Assembly: GCF_007830265.1 (NCBI RefSeq)
Contig: NZ_VLKE01000001.1
Span: 4,836,001-4,900,000, forward strand
Origin: Micromonospora olivasterospora
Lineage (GTDB): Bacteria > Actinomycetota > Actinomycetes > Mycobacteriales > Micromonosporaceae
Direction: 5' to 3'
DNA: 64,000 nt
Shown here piece after piece: positions 1-8,729 of the stretch. The notes under the pieces were generated by a model that saw only the letters and a list, made by a program, of their open reading frames with translations, had not been told where the DNA came from and searched no databases. Every line of letters starts with the position of its first letter. The stretch's first letter is position 1. The position numbers were made by a program, and so were the translations under genes.

Positions 1-858
1 CTGCTGTTCTGGATCTCCGTGGCGGTCTTCGTCGAGGTCATGGCGCTGCTGGCCTGGGCGCTGGTGTTCCGCCGGGGAGCCGTCCGGGTGCGGCACGGCC
101 AGCCGTTGCGCTTCGTCGCGATCGCCGGTGCGGGCGTGCCCCTGCTCATCCTCGTCGCCGTCTACGCGGTGGGCCTGCGCGACCTCGCCGCGCTCGGCAC
201 GACGTCCGACCCGGACGCGCACACCGTCGAGGTGATCGGCCACAAGTGGTGGTGGGAGGTGCGGTACGAGGGCAGGTCGGGGGCCACGGCCAACGAGATC
301 CACATTCCGGTCGGCGAGCGGGTACGGGTGCGCCTGCGCACCGCGGACGTGCTGCACAGCTTCTGGGTGCCGCAGCTCATGCCGAAGACCGACCTGATCA
401 GCGGCGAGGTGCGCGAGACGTGGCTGCGGGCCGAGCGGCAGGGCAGCTACCGCGGCCAGTGCGCGGAGTACTGCGGGACCCAGCATGCGCACATGGCGTT
501 CCTGGTCGTCGCCGAGAGCCGCGCGGACTTCGACGCCTACCTCGCCCGCCTCGACGCGCCGGCCCCCGCCCCCCGGACCGACGCCGAACGCCGCGGCCAG
601 CAGACGTTCGTGCAGGGCACCTGCGCCGCCTGTCACTCGGTGCGGGGCACCGACGCGTCGGGACGGGTCGGACCCGACCTGTCGGACGTGGGCGCGCGCT
701 GGAGCATCGGCGCCGGGGCGGTGCCCAACGACGCGGGCCACCTCGGCGGCTGGATCGCCAACTCCCAGACGGTCAAGCCGGGCAACTACATGCCGCCACA
801 GCCGGTCCCCGCCGCGCAGCTGCCCGACCTTCTCGCCTACCTCCGCTCGCTGAAGTAG
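1..858 (+). CDS. ctaC: Cytochrome c oxidase subunit II fused to cytochrome c (5' end outside window)
   Basis: Subunit II of a caa3-type haem-copper oxidase, which carries electrons from cytochrome c to subunit I. The reading frame is open from base 1 and already inside a hydrophobic segment, so the true start and first membrane helix lie upstream; GTG at 19 is only the first possible start in the window. A second membrane helix is near bases 115-180. The periplasmic cupredoxin domain carries the CuA site CAEYCGTQHAHM (C, C, H and M ligands). A C-terminal cytochrome c domain has the haem motif CAACH near base 630 and a YMPPQ axial-Met segment near 790. It is followed after 11 nt by ctaD in the same operon. 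The fused cytochrome c makes this the caa3 type rather than aa3. Confidence 0.93.
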   Translation: MLFWISVAVFVEVMALLAWALVFRRGAVRVRHGQPLRFVAIAGAGVPLLILVAVYAVGLRDLAALGTTSDPDAHTVEVIGHKWWWEVRYEGRSGATANEIHIPVGERVRVRLRTADVLHSFWVPQLMPKTDLISGEVRETWLRAERQGSYRGQCAEYCGTQHAHMAFLVVAESRADFDAYLARLDAPAPAPRTDAERRGQQTFVQGTCAACHSVRGTDASGRVGPDLSDVGARWSIGAGAVPNDAGHLGGWIANSQTVKPGNYMPPQPVPAAQLPDLLAYLRSLK

Positions 859-869
859 CGGGGGCGGAC

Positions 870-2795
870 ATGTCCACGACGAGCACGCCATCGGCCGGCG
901 TCGGCCGGGAGGACCTGGAGCGGCTGGCGGCGCACTGGGAGGAACGCCCCTCGCTACGGGCCTGGCTCAGCACCGTCGACCACAAGAAGATCGGGCGCCG
1001 CTACCTGGTCACCGCCGGGTTCTTCTTCGTCCTCGCCGGGCTCAGCGCGCTCGTGATGCGTACGCAGCTCGGCCGGCCCGAGTCGGGGCTCGTCGCGCCG
1101 CAGGAGTACAACCAGCTCTTCTCCATGCACGGCACGGCGATGGTCTTCCTGTTCGCCACCCCGATGCTCTTCGGCTTCGGCAACTTCCTCGTCCCGTTGA
1201 TGATCGGTTCCCGGGACATGGCGTTCCCGCGGCTGAACGCCTTCGGCTACTGGGTGTTCCTGTTCGCCGGGCTGTTCATGTGGGCGAGCCTGCCCTTCGG
1301 CGCGGCCCCCAACAACGGCTGGTTCGGGTACGTGCCGCTGAGCGACGAGCAGAACAACCCCGGCCTGCACATGGACGTCTACGCGCTCGGGCTGCTCTTC
1401 CTCGGCATCTCCACCACCTCCGGGGCGATCAACTTCATCGTCACCGCGCTCAAGCTGCGCGCGCCCGGGATGTCGCTCAACCGGGTCCCGCTGTTCGTCT
1501 GGGCGATCGTGGCCACCGCGTTCATGGTGGTCTTCGCCCTGCCGGCGCTGAACGCGGACAACGCCATGCTGTTCCTCGACCGCCGGTTCGGCACGCACTT
1601 CTTCGACCCGTCCCACGGCGGGAACGTGCTGCTCTGGCAGCACCTGTTCTGGATCTTCGGGCACCCCGACGTGTACATCATCGTGATGCCGGCGCTGGGC
1701 ATCGTCTCGGCGGTGCTGCCCGCGTTCACCCGCCGGGGAGTGGTCGGCTACGTCCTGGTCGTGCTGGCGATCGTGTCAATCTCGATCATCTCGTTCGGGG
1801 TCTGGGTGCACCACATGTTCGCCACCGGACTGCCGCAGCTGTCGTTCAGCTTCTTCAGCGCGGCCAGCACGATCATCACGATCCCGTCCGGCGTGCAGAT
1901 CTTCGCCTGGCTGGCCACCATGCTGCTCGGCCGGCTGGTCCTGCGGGTGCCGCTGCTGTTCGTGATCGGCTTCATCGTGACGTTCGTGCTCGGCGGGTTC
2001 ACCGGCGCGATGTTCGCCGTGACCGCGTTCGACCAGCAGACCACCGACACCTACTTCGTGGTGGCGCACTTCCACTACGTGCTCATCGGCGGCGCGGTCT
2101 TCCCGATGCTGGCCGGCGTCTACTACTGGCTGCCGAAGATCACCGGGCGGATGTACCACGAGGGGCTGGCCCGCTGGGCGTTCTGGCTGTTCTTCACGGG
2201 CATGCACGTCACGTTCTTCCCGATGCACCTCTACGGTCTGTTCGGCATGCCCCGGCGCGTCTACACGTACCCGAACATCGCCGGCTGGGCCGGCTGGAAC
2301 CTGGTCAGCACGATCGGCTCGTACCTCCTCGCCCTCGGGGTGCTGCTGACGATCGTCGGCGTGGTGCACACGCTGCGCCGCGGGCGGCCCGCCCCGCCCG
2401 ACCCGTGGGGCGGCGACACGCTGGAGTGGTCGACCGCGTCGCCGCCCGAGCCGTACAACTTCCCCGTCCTGCCCCGCGTGCACAGCCTGCACCCCACCTG
2501 GGACGCCCGCACCGCCGAGTCGACCGGCCCGGGGGCGAGCGCCGACCGCGTCCTCAGCGGGGGACGCCGCACGCTGCTCACCAGCGAACTGGACGCCCGC
2601 CAGGAGCGGGCGGTGGCGATGCCGGAGTCGACGCTGAAACCACTCGCGCTCGCCGGCGCGCTGCTGCTCGGCTTCACCGCCCTCCTCCTGGCCTGGTACC
2701 CGGTGGCCGTCGTCGCGGCCCTGGCCGTCGCCGCCACCCTGGCCGTCTGGCTCTGGCCGCCCCGGCTGCCGGAGCAGGAGGAGGTGGGCCCGTGA
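870..2795 (+). CDS. ctaD: Cytochrome c oxidase subunit I, atypical proton-channel residues
   Basis: Catalytic subunit I (641 aa), about 12 membrane helices, binding haem a and the haem a3-CuB centre that reduces O2. ATG at 870 follows a purine-rich GCGGGGGCGG stretch and is right after ctaC. Visible family motifs: SMHGTAMVF (haem a His), HPDVY (CuB His and cross-linked Tyr), VHHMF (CuB His pair) and VAHFHYVL (haem a3/a His). Two pump positions differ from the canonical enzyme: HPEVY is HPDVY, and the K-channel lysine of the PTGxK motif is Gln (IPSGVQIF, near base 1893). The D-channel entry Asp is kept (SRDMAFPRLN). A C-terminal extension after residue about 530 includes two extra hydrophobic segments (near bases 2640-2760). 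The stop overlaps the ctaE start (GTGA). Confidence 0.95.
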   Translation: MSTTSTPSAGVGREDLERLAAHWEERPSLRAWLSTVDHKKIGRRYLVTAGFFFVLAGLSALVMRTQLGRPESGLVAPQEYNQLFSMHGTAMVFLFATPMLFGFGNFLVPLMIGSRDMAFPRLNAFGYWVFLFAGLFMWASLPFGAAPNNGWFGYVPLSDEQNNPGLHMDVYALGLLFLGISTTSGAINFIVTALKLRAPGMSLNRVPLFVWAIVATAFMVVFALPALNADNAMLFLDRRFGTHFFDPSHGGNVLLWQHLFWIFGHPDVYIIVMPALGIVSAVLPAFTRRGVVGYVLVVLAIVSISIISFGVWVHHMFATGLPQLSFSFFSAASTIITIPSGVQIFAWLATMLLGRLVLRVPLLFVIGFIVTFVLGGFTGAMFAVTAFDQQTTDTYFVVAHFHYVLIGGAVFPMLAGVYYWLPKITGRMYHEGLARWAFWLFFTGMHVTFFPMHLYGLFGMPRRVYTYPNIAGWAGWNLVSTIGSYLLALGVLLTIVGVVHTLRRGRPAPPDPWGGDTLEWSTASPPEPYNFPVLPRVHSLHPTWDARTAESTGPGASADRVLSGGRRTLLTSELDARQERAVAMPESTLKPLALAGALLLGFTALLLAWYPVAVVAALAVAATLAVWLWPPRLPEQEEVGP

Positions 2796-3418
2796 GTGGG
2801 CGAAGCGGAGTCGCGGCCGCCACCGGCGCCGAGGCGTTCAGCGCGGAACTGCCGGCGGGCCGGCCCACCGGCTGGTGGGGCATGGTGATGTTCGTGGCGA
2901 CCGAGGCCACGCTCTTCGCCTGCCTGCTCGGCAGCTACTTCTACCTGCGCTTCCAGTACGGCCCGCAGTGGCCGCCGCCCGGCATCGAGGAGCCGACGCT
3001 GCTCAAGCCGCTGGTGATGACCGCGATCCTGGTGCCCAGCAGCCTGCCGGTGATCTGGGCGGAGCACGGCATCCGCCGCGGCCAGCGCTGGCGGCTGCGC
3101 TGCGGGATGGCCGCCACCCTGGTGATGGGGACCAGCTTCCTCGCGCTGCAGGCCACCGAGTACGACGAGAAGCTGCACATGTTCACCATGACCACCAACG
3201 CGTACGGCTCCCTGTTCTACGTCATCACCGGCTTCCACGGCCTGCACGTCCTGGTCGGACTGACCATGATCAGCTGGCTGCTCGCCGCCTCGCTGCGCGG
3301 CGGCGGCTTCGGCCCGCGCCGGCACGAGCGGGTCCGCAACGTCGCCATCTACTGGCACTTCGTGGACGTCGTGTGGGTGGGCATCCTGTTCACCATCTAC
3401 CTCTCCCCGCGGCTGTGA
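2792..3418 (+). CDS. ctaE: Cytochrome c oxidase subunit III
   Basis: Subunit III of the haem-copper oxidase, 208 aa, about five membrane helices. The GTG start overlaps the ctaD stop by 4 nt, indicating translational coupling. Recognisable family segments are PTGWWGMVMFVATEATLF at the N-terminus, FHGLHVLVGL near base 3235 and YWHFVDVVWVGIL at the C-terminus; the last two hold the His/Glu residues conserved in the family. It stabilises subunit I and is part of the caa3 complex encoded by the neighbours. Its TGA stop overlaps the ATG of the next gene. Confidence 0.95.
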   Translation: MSGRSGVAAATGAEAFSAELPAGRPTGWWGMVMFVATEATLFACLLGSYFYLRFQYGPQWPPPGIEEPTLLKPLVMTAILVPSSLPVIWAEHGIRRGQRWRLRCGMAATLVMGTSFLALQATEYDEKLHMFTMTTNAYGSLFYVITGFHGLHVLVGLTMISWLLAASLRGGGFGPRRHERVRNVAIYWHFVDVVWVGILFTIYLSPRL

Positions 3419-3816
3419 TGAGCGCCCCGCCCGGACCCCACGCCCGCCTGGCCGGCGGCCTGCTGCTCTGGTACGGCGTGCTCGGCGGCGCCGTCGCCTG
3501 GTCGGTGCACGCGCTCGCCGCCTGGAGCCTGAGCGAACTCGCCTGCGCGTCCGGGTCCGAGCGCGTCGCCGCCGTACCGCTCTGGGAGGCGGTGGGGCTC
3601 GCCGTGGTGATCCCCGGCCTGGCGGCCGTGGGGTCGCTGCTCGTGGCCGTCCTGGCGTGGCGGCGGACGACGCGGGCGCGGCCGGCCGGCGGGGACTCCG
3701 CGCTCGGCCGGTCCCGGATGCTCGCCGCGGTGGGCATCTGGAGCAACCTGCTGTTCCTGACGATCATCGCGCTCGGCGGGGTCGCCGTGCTGGTGCTGCC
3801 GCCATGCCAGCGCTGA
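3418..3816 (+). CDS. Small three-helix membrane protein of the oxidase operon
   Basis: 132 aa, start ATG overlapping the ctaE stop (TGATG), end overlapping the start of ctaG by 13 nt. Three hydrophobic segments are visible, at residues about 10-40, 55-82 and 103-128, with basic loops (AWRRTTRARP) between the second and third. No catalytic motif is seen. Its position, always coupled between ctaE and ctaG in reading, suggests an accessory or assembly role in the caa3 oxidase, analogous to small subunit IV proteins, but the sequence does not prove this. I do not recognise a named family. Confidence 0.75.
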   Translation: MSAPPGPHARLAGGLLLWYGVLGGAVAWSVHALAAWSLSELACASGSERVAAVPLWEAVGLAVVIPGLAAVGSLLVAVLAWRRTTRARPAGGDSALGRSRMLAAVGIWSNLLFLTIIALGGVAVLVLPPCQR

Positions 3817-4715
3817 CCCTCCACCGGGCGCACGGGCCCGGACAGGACCCGCTGGCCGAGGGCCTGCTGACCATGCTGGTCCTCGTCGCGGCCTGCCTGC
3901 TGCTGGCTGGCTACGGGCGCGGGGTCCAGGAACTGTGGGCACGGCGCGGGCGCGGGCGGGTGCTGCCCGGCCGGCGGGTGGCGGCGTTCGGCGCGGGTGC
4001 GGTGGTGACGCTCGCGGCGGACCGCGGGCCGGTGCACGAGCTGGCGGAATCCTCGTTCGCCGGGCACATGGCACAGCACATGCTGCTCCTGCTGGTGGCC
4101 GGGCCGCTGCTCGCGGCCGGCGCGGCGGGCCTGCCGCTGAGCCTGGCCGTCCCGCGGTCGGCGCGCCGGCTGCTCGCCCGGTGGCGGGTGGCGCCGCCGC
4201 TGCGCCGGCTGCGCCGGCCGACCGCGTACGCCCTGCTGGCCGCCGCCGCCCAGACCGGCGTGCTGTGGTTCTGGCACCTGCCCGGGCCGTACGTCGCCGC
4301 GGTGGACCGCCCCGCCGTGCACGCCGCCGAGCACCTGTGCCTCGTGGCGACTGCCTGGCTGTTTTGGGCACCGGTGCTCGGCGCGTCCCGGCACCGCGCG
4401 CCCGCCCCGGTGGCGGTGCTGCTGCTGGTCGGCGCCATGCTCCCCGCCTCGGCCCTCGGTGCCGTGCTCACGTTCGCGCCGGAACCGGTCTACCCGGCCC
4501 GGGTCCTGGGCCCGGACCCGCTGACCGACCAGCAGCTCGCCGGCCTGCTGATGTGGGCGCCGATGGACCTGGTCGCCCTGCTCGTCGCGCTGGCGCTGCT
4601 GCTGCGGTGGCTGCTGCGGATGGACCGGGCCCGGCCCGGCGGCCTGCCCGCCGGGCCGGGCCCGGCCGGCGGCCCGCCGGTGCCCACGGCCGACACGGAA
4701 GGGATGCTGCGATGA
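3804..4715 (+). CDS. ctaG: CtaG-type (caa3) oxidase assembly protein
   Basis: 303 aa, polytopic membrane protein of the caa3_CtaG family (copper delivery/assembly of cytochrome oxidase in Gram-positives). Supporting features are the HELAESSFAGHMAQHM segment near base 4035, whose His/Met residues are typical of the family, LWFWHLPGPY near 4265, and HAAEHLCLVATAWLFW near 4320, followed by a helix and a membrane-spanning C-terminus. About seven hydrophobic segments. ATG at 3804 overlaps the previous gene; the stop overlaps the next ATG (ATGA at 4712). Position in the oxidase operon agrees with the role. Confidence 0.88.
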   Translation: MPALTLHRAHGPGQDPLAEGLLTMLVLVAACLLLAGYGRGVQELWARRGRGRVLPGRRVAAFGAGAVVTLAADRGPVHELAESSFAGHMAQHMLLLLVAGPLLAAGAAGLPLSLAVPRSARRLLARWRVAPPLRRLRRPTAYALLAAAAQTGVLWFWHLPGPYVAAVDRPAVHAAEHLCLVATAWLFWAPVLGASRHRAPAPVAVLLLVGAMLPASALGAVLTFAPEPVYPARVLGPDPLTDQQLAGLLMWAPMDLVALLVALALLLRWLLRMDRARPGGLPAGPGPAGGPPVPTADTEGMLR

Positions 4716-5104
4716 GGCTGCCCCCTCGGCTCTGGGCGCTCGGCGCGGCCCTCCTGGTCCTGCCGGCCGTGGCGGTGACCGGCTGCGACTCGACACCCCC
4801 GCCGCCGCCACCCGAGTCCCGCGCCGGACACCCGGACCGGGGAGCCCGGCTGATCGCCGAGTACGGCTGCGGGTCGTGCCACACCGTGCCCGGCGTGCGC
4901 CAGGCCGACGGCCTCGTCGGTCCGCCCCTGACCCGGTTCGGCGCCCGCTCCTACATCGCCGGTGAGTTGCCCAACAACGCCGACAACCTGCGGAGGTGGA
5001 TCTCCGACCCGCAGTCGGTCGAGCCGGGCACGGCCATGCCCAACCTGGGCGTCGGCGCGATCGACGCCCAGGACATCGCCGCCTACCTCTACACCCTGGA
5101 CTGA
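4712..5104 (+). CDS. Lipoprotein monohaem cytochrome c
   Basis: 130 aa. The N-terminus is a lipoprotein signal (basic MRLPPR, hydrophobic stretch, lipobox VTGC at residues about 21-24), so the mature protein is probably anchored to the outer face of the membrane. A proline-rich linker follows. A single haem motif CGSCH lies near base 4870 and an axial-Met segment AMPNLG near 5035. The domain resembles the cytochrome c domain fused to CtaC at the start of the window (shared PNNA-NL-RWI-xxQxVxPG pattern). Probably carries electrons between the bc complex and the oxidase encoded on either side. Overlaps ctaG by 4 nt. Confidence 0.87.
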   Translation: MRLPPRLWALGAALLVLPAVAVTGCDSTPPPPPPESRAGHPDRGARLIAEYGCGSCHTVPGVRQADGLVGPPLTRFGARSYIAGELPNNADNLRRWISDPQSVEPGTAMPNLGVGAIDAQDIAAYLYTLD

Positions 5105-5106
5105 CG

Positions 5107-5967
5107 ATGCGACGGCCGGCACAGCACGCACGGATGGGGCCGCGCCCCCGCCGGGCCCTCGCCGTGGGCGCGGTGCTGCTGCTCGCCGCGGGTCCGTCCG
5201 CGCTCGCCGCGGCTCCGGGGCCGGGTCCGTCCGCGCTCGCCGCGGCTCCGCGGCCATACTCGGCCGCGCACGCCGTGGCTTCCCGGCCCGGCGGCACGCC
5301 GTCGGGCGCGGTGGCGTCCTCCGGCCCCGGCGACCGCGGCACCCAGCTCTACCTGCAGAACTGCGCGAGCTGCCACGGGCCGCGGGGGCAGGGGGCGCAG
5401 CGCGGGCCGTCGCTGGTGGGCGTCGGCGCGGCCAACGTGGACTTCCAGCTCTCCACCGGGCGTATGCCGGCGTCCCACGAGGTCCAGCAGGCCCCGCGCC
5501 GCAGGCCGGTGTTCTCCGCCGAGGACATCGCCGCGATCGTCGAGCACGTGGGGACGTTCGGCGGCGGGGGACCGGCGATCCCCCGGGTCGCCCCGGGGAA
5601 CATGCCCGCCGGCCGGGAGGTCTTCGCCGCGAACTGCGCGCCCTGCCACGGCGCGGCCGGCGCCGGAGCCGTCCTCACCAACGGGTGGGTCGCCCCGCCG
5701 CTGTACGAGTCCACGGCGGTGCAGGTGGCGGAGGCCGTCCGGGTCGGCCCCGGACTGATGCCGGCCTTCCCCAGCCAGGTGCTCAGCGACGCGCAGGTGG
5801 ACGACCTGGCCGCCTACGTACGGCAGCTGCGCGGCGAGCGGCTGGACCGCGGCGGCCACCCGCTGGGCCGGCTCGGCCCGTCGACCGAGGGCCTCGTCGC
5901 CTGGCTGGTCACGCTGGCCCTGCTGGTGGGCGCCGTGCGGTGGCTGGGCAGCAGGGCGGGCCAGTGA
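5107..5967 (+). CDS. qcrC: Cytochrome bc complex dihaem cytochrome c subunit
   Basis: 286 aa. Hydrophobic N-terminal segment (residues about 18-40), two cytochrome c domains with CASCH (near base 5365) and CAPCH (near 5635), each followed by a distal Met segment (GRMPASHE; PGLMPAFP), and one C-terminal membrane helix (near 5895-5950). This order is the actinobacterial QcrC, which replaces cytochrome c1 and passes electrons from the Rieske protein directly to the oxidase. A low-complexity Ala/Pro/Gly stretch at residues about 28-60 contains a short repeat (GPSALAAAPGP). ATG at 5107 is 2 nt after the previous stop; the next gene starts in the GTGA overlap at 5964. Confidence 0.92.
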   Translation: MRRPAQHARMGPRPRRALAVGAVLLLAAGPSALAAAPGPGPSALAAAPRPYSAAHAVASRPGGTPSGAVASSGPGDRGTQLYLQNCASCHGPRGQGAQRGPSLVGVGAANVDFQLSTGRMPASHEVQQAPRRRPVFSAEDIAAIVEHVGTFGGGGPAIPRVAPGNMPAGREVFAANCAPCHGAAGAGAVLTNGWVAPPLYESTAVQVAEAVRVGPGLMPAFPSQVLSDAQVDDLAAYVRQLRGERLDRGGHPLGRLGPSTEGLVAWLVTLALLVGAVRWLGSRAGQ

Positions 5968-6875
5968 CCGGCCGGCAGCGGGCCGAGGGCGAGGGCCAGG
6001 TCGTCGCGGTGCGGGCCGACCGTCCACCGTCGCCGACCGGCTCCGGGGCGAGCCGCGGAATCGTCGCGGCGTTCCTCGTCAGCGCGGCGGGGGCCGTCGG
6101 CTTCGCCGCCGCGTACGGGCTGGGCGGGGGGACCCGGTGGGAGGGCGTCGGGCTCGCGGTGGCGTTCGCCGGGCTGGCCGTGGGCCTCGCCCTCTGGGGG
6201 CGGCACCTGGCGCCCGGCGGCGGCTACGTCGAGGAGCACGAGGGCTTCGCCCCCGCCCCGGACGAACAGGCGCTGACCGCGGCGGCGCTCACCGCGCCGG
6301 ACAGCCCCGTACGGCGCCGGGGCCTGCTCGCCGCGCTGGGGCTGGCGCTGACCGCCCTCGGCGCGGCGGCGCTGTTCCCGCTGCGCTCCCTGCTGCCCCG
6401 GCCCGGTGCCCGACCCGTCCGGGCGCTGGGGGAGACGCCGTGGGGGCCGGGCGTACGGCTGGTCGACGACAACGGCCGGCCGCTGCGGCCGCGGGACGTG
6501 CCCGCCGACACCCTCGTCGCCGTGTTCCCCGAGGGCGACGCGGGCGCCGGGGACGCCCCCGCGTTCGCGGTACGGCTCGAACCGGCCCGGTTCTCCCGGC
6601 CCCCCGCCGGCGGCCACCTCGACGGGCTGGCCGCGTGGTCGCTGCTCTGCACGCACGCCGGCTGCCCGGTGCGGCTCTACCTCAAGGGCACCGGTCGGAT
6701 CCTGTGCCCCTGCCACCAGTCGTCGTTCGACCTGCTGGCCGGAGCCCGCCCGGTGGCCGGGCCGGCCGCCCGCGCGCTGCCCGGGCTGCCGATCGAGGTC
6801 GGCCCGGACGGCTTCCTCCGCGCCACCGGCGACTTCACCGCGCCGCCCGGCGCCGGCTTCTGGGACACGCCGTGA
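5964..6875 (+). CDS. qcrA: Rieske iron-sulfur subunit of cytochrome bc complex
   Basis: 303 aa. The N-terminal part has three hydrophobic segments (near bases 6060-6120, 6130-6195, 6320-6385), the arrangement of actinobacterial QcrA rather than the single helix of proteobacterial Rieske proteins. The 2Fe-2S cluster motifs are CTHAGC (near 6650) and CPCHQS (near 6707). It accepts electrons from menaquinol at the Qo site and gives them to QcrC. GTG start at 5964 overlaps the qcrC stop; the stop overlaps the qcrB GTG start at 6872. Confidence 0.94.
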   Translation: MTGRQRAEGEGQVVAVRADRPPSPTGSGASRGIVAAFLVSAAGAVGFAAAYGLGGGTRWEGVGLAVAFAGLAVGLALWGRHLAPGGGYVEEHEGFAPAPDEQALTAAALTAPDSPVRRRGLLAALGLALTALGAAALFPLRSLLPRPGARPVRALGETPWGPGVRLVDDNGRPLRPRDVPADTLVAVFPEGDAGAGDAPAFAVRLEPARFSRPPAGGHLDGLAAWSLLCTHAGCPVRLYLKGTGRILCPCHQSSFDLLAGARPVAGPAARALPGLPIEVGPDGFLRATGDFTAPPGAGFWDTP

Positions 6876-8647
6876 TCGTCGACCGGCTGGCCCGGGCGCT
6901 GGACGACCGGCTGCGCCTGTCGCCGGTCGCCCGCCGGGCGCTCGCGAAGGTGTTCCCCGACCACTGGTCGTTCATGCTCGGCGAGATCGCGCTCTACTCG
7001 CTGGTCGCGCTGATCCTCACCGGCGTCTACCTCACCTTCTTCTTCGACGCCAGCTCCGCCGACCGCGTCTACCGCGGCGGGTACGCCCCGCTCGACGGCG
7101 CGACCACGTCCGCCGCGTACGCCTCGACCGTGCGGCTGAGCTGGGACGTCCGGGCCGGCCTGCTGATCCGGCAGACCCACCACTGGGCCGCGCTGGTGTT
7201 CGTCGCGGCGATAGCCGTGCACCTGACGCGGATCTTCTTCACCGGCGCGTTCCGCAAGCCGCGCGAGCTGAACTGGCTGGTCGGCGTGACCATGCTGACG
7301 CTCGCGCTGGCCAACGGGTTCACCGGGTACTCCATGCCGGACGACCTGCTCTCCGGGATGGGGCTGCGGATCATCGTCTCCGTCGTCGAGTCGATCCCGC
7401 TGGTCGGGGCGTGGCTGGCCGCGCTGGCCCTGGGCGGGGAGTTCCCGTCGGAGGAGATGATCCCGCGGTTGTTCGTCACCCACGTCCTGCTGGTCCCGGC
7501 CGCCCTCGTCGCCCTCGTCTCGCTGCACCTCGGGGTCATCGTGCGGCAGAAGCACAGCCAGTTCCCCGGCCCGGGCCGCACCGAGCACAACGTCGTCGGC
7601 TCCCGCCTGTGGCCGAGCTACGCCCTGCGCTCGCTCGCCCTGTTCGCCTGGGTGCTGGCGGTCCTGTTCGCCCTCGGCGGCCTGGTGCAGATCAACCCCG
7701 TCTGGCTGTACGGCCCGTTCGAGCCCGCCCAGTCCACCTCGCCCGCCCAGCCAGACTGGTACGTCGCCTGGGGCGACGGCGCGCTGCGGCTCTTCCCGCC
7801 GTGGGAGTTCCGGATCGCCGGGCACCTCGTGCCGGCGCCGTTCCTCCCCGGCGTGGTGCTCGGCGGGCTGACCTTCCTCGCCCTGTACGCGTGGCCGTTC
7901 GTCGAGCGGCTGTGCACGAGGGACCGGCTGCCACACCAGTTGCTCGACCGCCCCCGCGACCACCCCGTCCGGCTGGCGATCGGCGTGGCTGTGCTGACCT
8001 TCTTCGCCGTCCTCGTGGTCGCCGCGGGCGACGACATCCTCGCCCGGCTGCTGCGGGTGCCCGTCTACGACCTGCTGAACACCTTCCGGGTGCTGGTGTT
8101 CGTCCTGCCGGTCCTGTCCGGCGCGCTCGCGTTCCTGGCCGCCCGGGCGCTGCGCCGCGGCGACGCGGCCGGACCGGGCGAGCTGACCCGGGCGGACCTG
8201 CGTGCCGCCCGGCGCCCCGCGCCCCGACGAAAGGCGGTCGACGCCCCGGAGCGGCCCGCGCGGGACCGGCCGGGCGAGCGCGTCGAGATGTGGACCGAGG
8301 ACGGCGTGTGGCGCTGGCGCTACCGCGACGAGCCCCGGCGGTCGGTGATCACCGGCAACCAGGCGCTGCGGTCGGAGGACGAGGCGGCGTCCGCCGCGCG
8401 GCTCGCGTACCCCGGGGTCGACCAGGTGGTGGTGCCCGGCCCGCCGCCGCCCCCGCCGCCCGGCCCGCTGCGGACCGCCCTGCGCCGGTGGGGCCGCGCC
8501 GCCGCGGCCGGCTCGCTGCTGGTCGGGATCGTCCTCGACTGGCGGCGGAACCGCCGCCGGCCGGCCCAGGACCGGGCGACAGGCGAAGGGGCCGCGCCGC
8601 GGCCGGAGTCCCGGGACGAGGCGCCCACGGGCGGTGGGCCGACATGA
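6872..8647 (+). CDS. qcrB: Cytochrome b subunit of bc complex with extra C-terminal domain
   Basis: 591 aa. Eight or so membrane helices with haem-ligand histidines in RQTHHWAALVF (near base 7165) and in FVTHVLLVPA/ SLHLGVIVRQKH (near 7475-7550), as in QcrB. Menaquinol is oxidised here. After the last conserved helix (near base 8150) there is a hydrophilic tail with a segment reading MWTEDGVWRWRYRDEP and NQALRSEDEA (bases about 8285-8400). This resembles a YegP/DUF1508-type fold unit ('WRWR' followed by 'S..Y.S..'). It is followed by a polyproline stretch, a short hydrophobic segment (near 8500) and a charged end. The tail makes the protein about 40-50 residues longer than usual QcrB. GTG start overlaps qcrA. 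Confidence 0.92.
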   Translation: MIVDRLARALDDRLRLSPVARRALAKVFPDHWSFMLGEIALYSLVALILTGVYLTFFFDASSADRVYRGGYAPLDGATTSAAYASTVRLSWDVRAGLLIRQTHHWAALVFVAAIAVHLTRIFFTGAFRKPRELNWLVGVTMLTLALANGFTGYSMPDDLLSGMGLRIIVSVVESIPLVGAWLAALALGGEFPSEEMIPRLFVTHVLLVPAALVALVSLHLGVIVRQKHSQFPGPGRTEHNVVGSRLWPSYALRSLALFAWVLAVLFALGGLVQINPVWLYGPFEPAQSTSPAQPDWYVAWGDGALRLFPPWEFRIAGHLVPAPFLPGVVLGGLTFLALYAWPFVERLCTRDRLPHQLLDRPRDHPVRLAIGVAVLTFFAVLVVAAGDDILARLLRVPVYDLLNTFRVLVFVLPVLSGALAFLAARALRRGDAAGPGELTRADLRAARRPAPRRKAVDAPERPARDRPGERVEMWTEDGVWRWRYRDEPRRSVITGNQALRSEDEAASAARLAYPGVDQVVVPGPPPPPPPGPLRTALRRWGRAAAAGSLLVGIVLDWRRNRRRPAQDRATGEGAAPRPESRDEAPTGGGPT

Positions 8648-8729
8648 GCCACAGGAGAGGAGAGGCGATGGACGCGAGGACGGGGACGCCCCGGCAACGT
8701 CGGTCGGCGGCCGGACGGGACGGCCGGCC

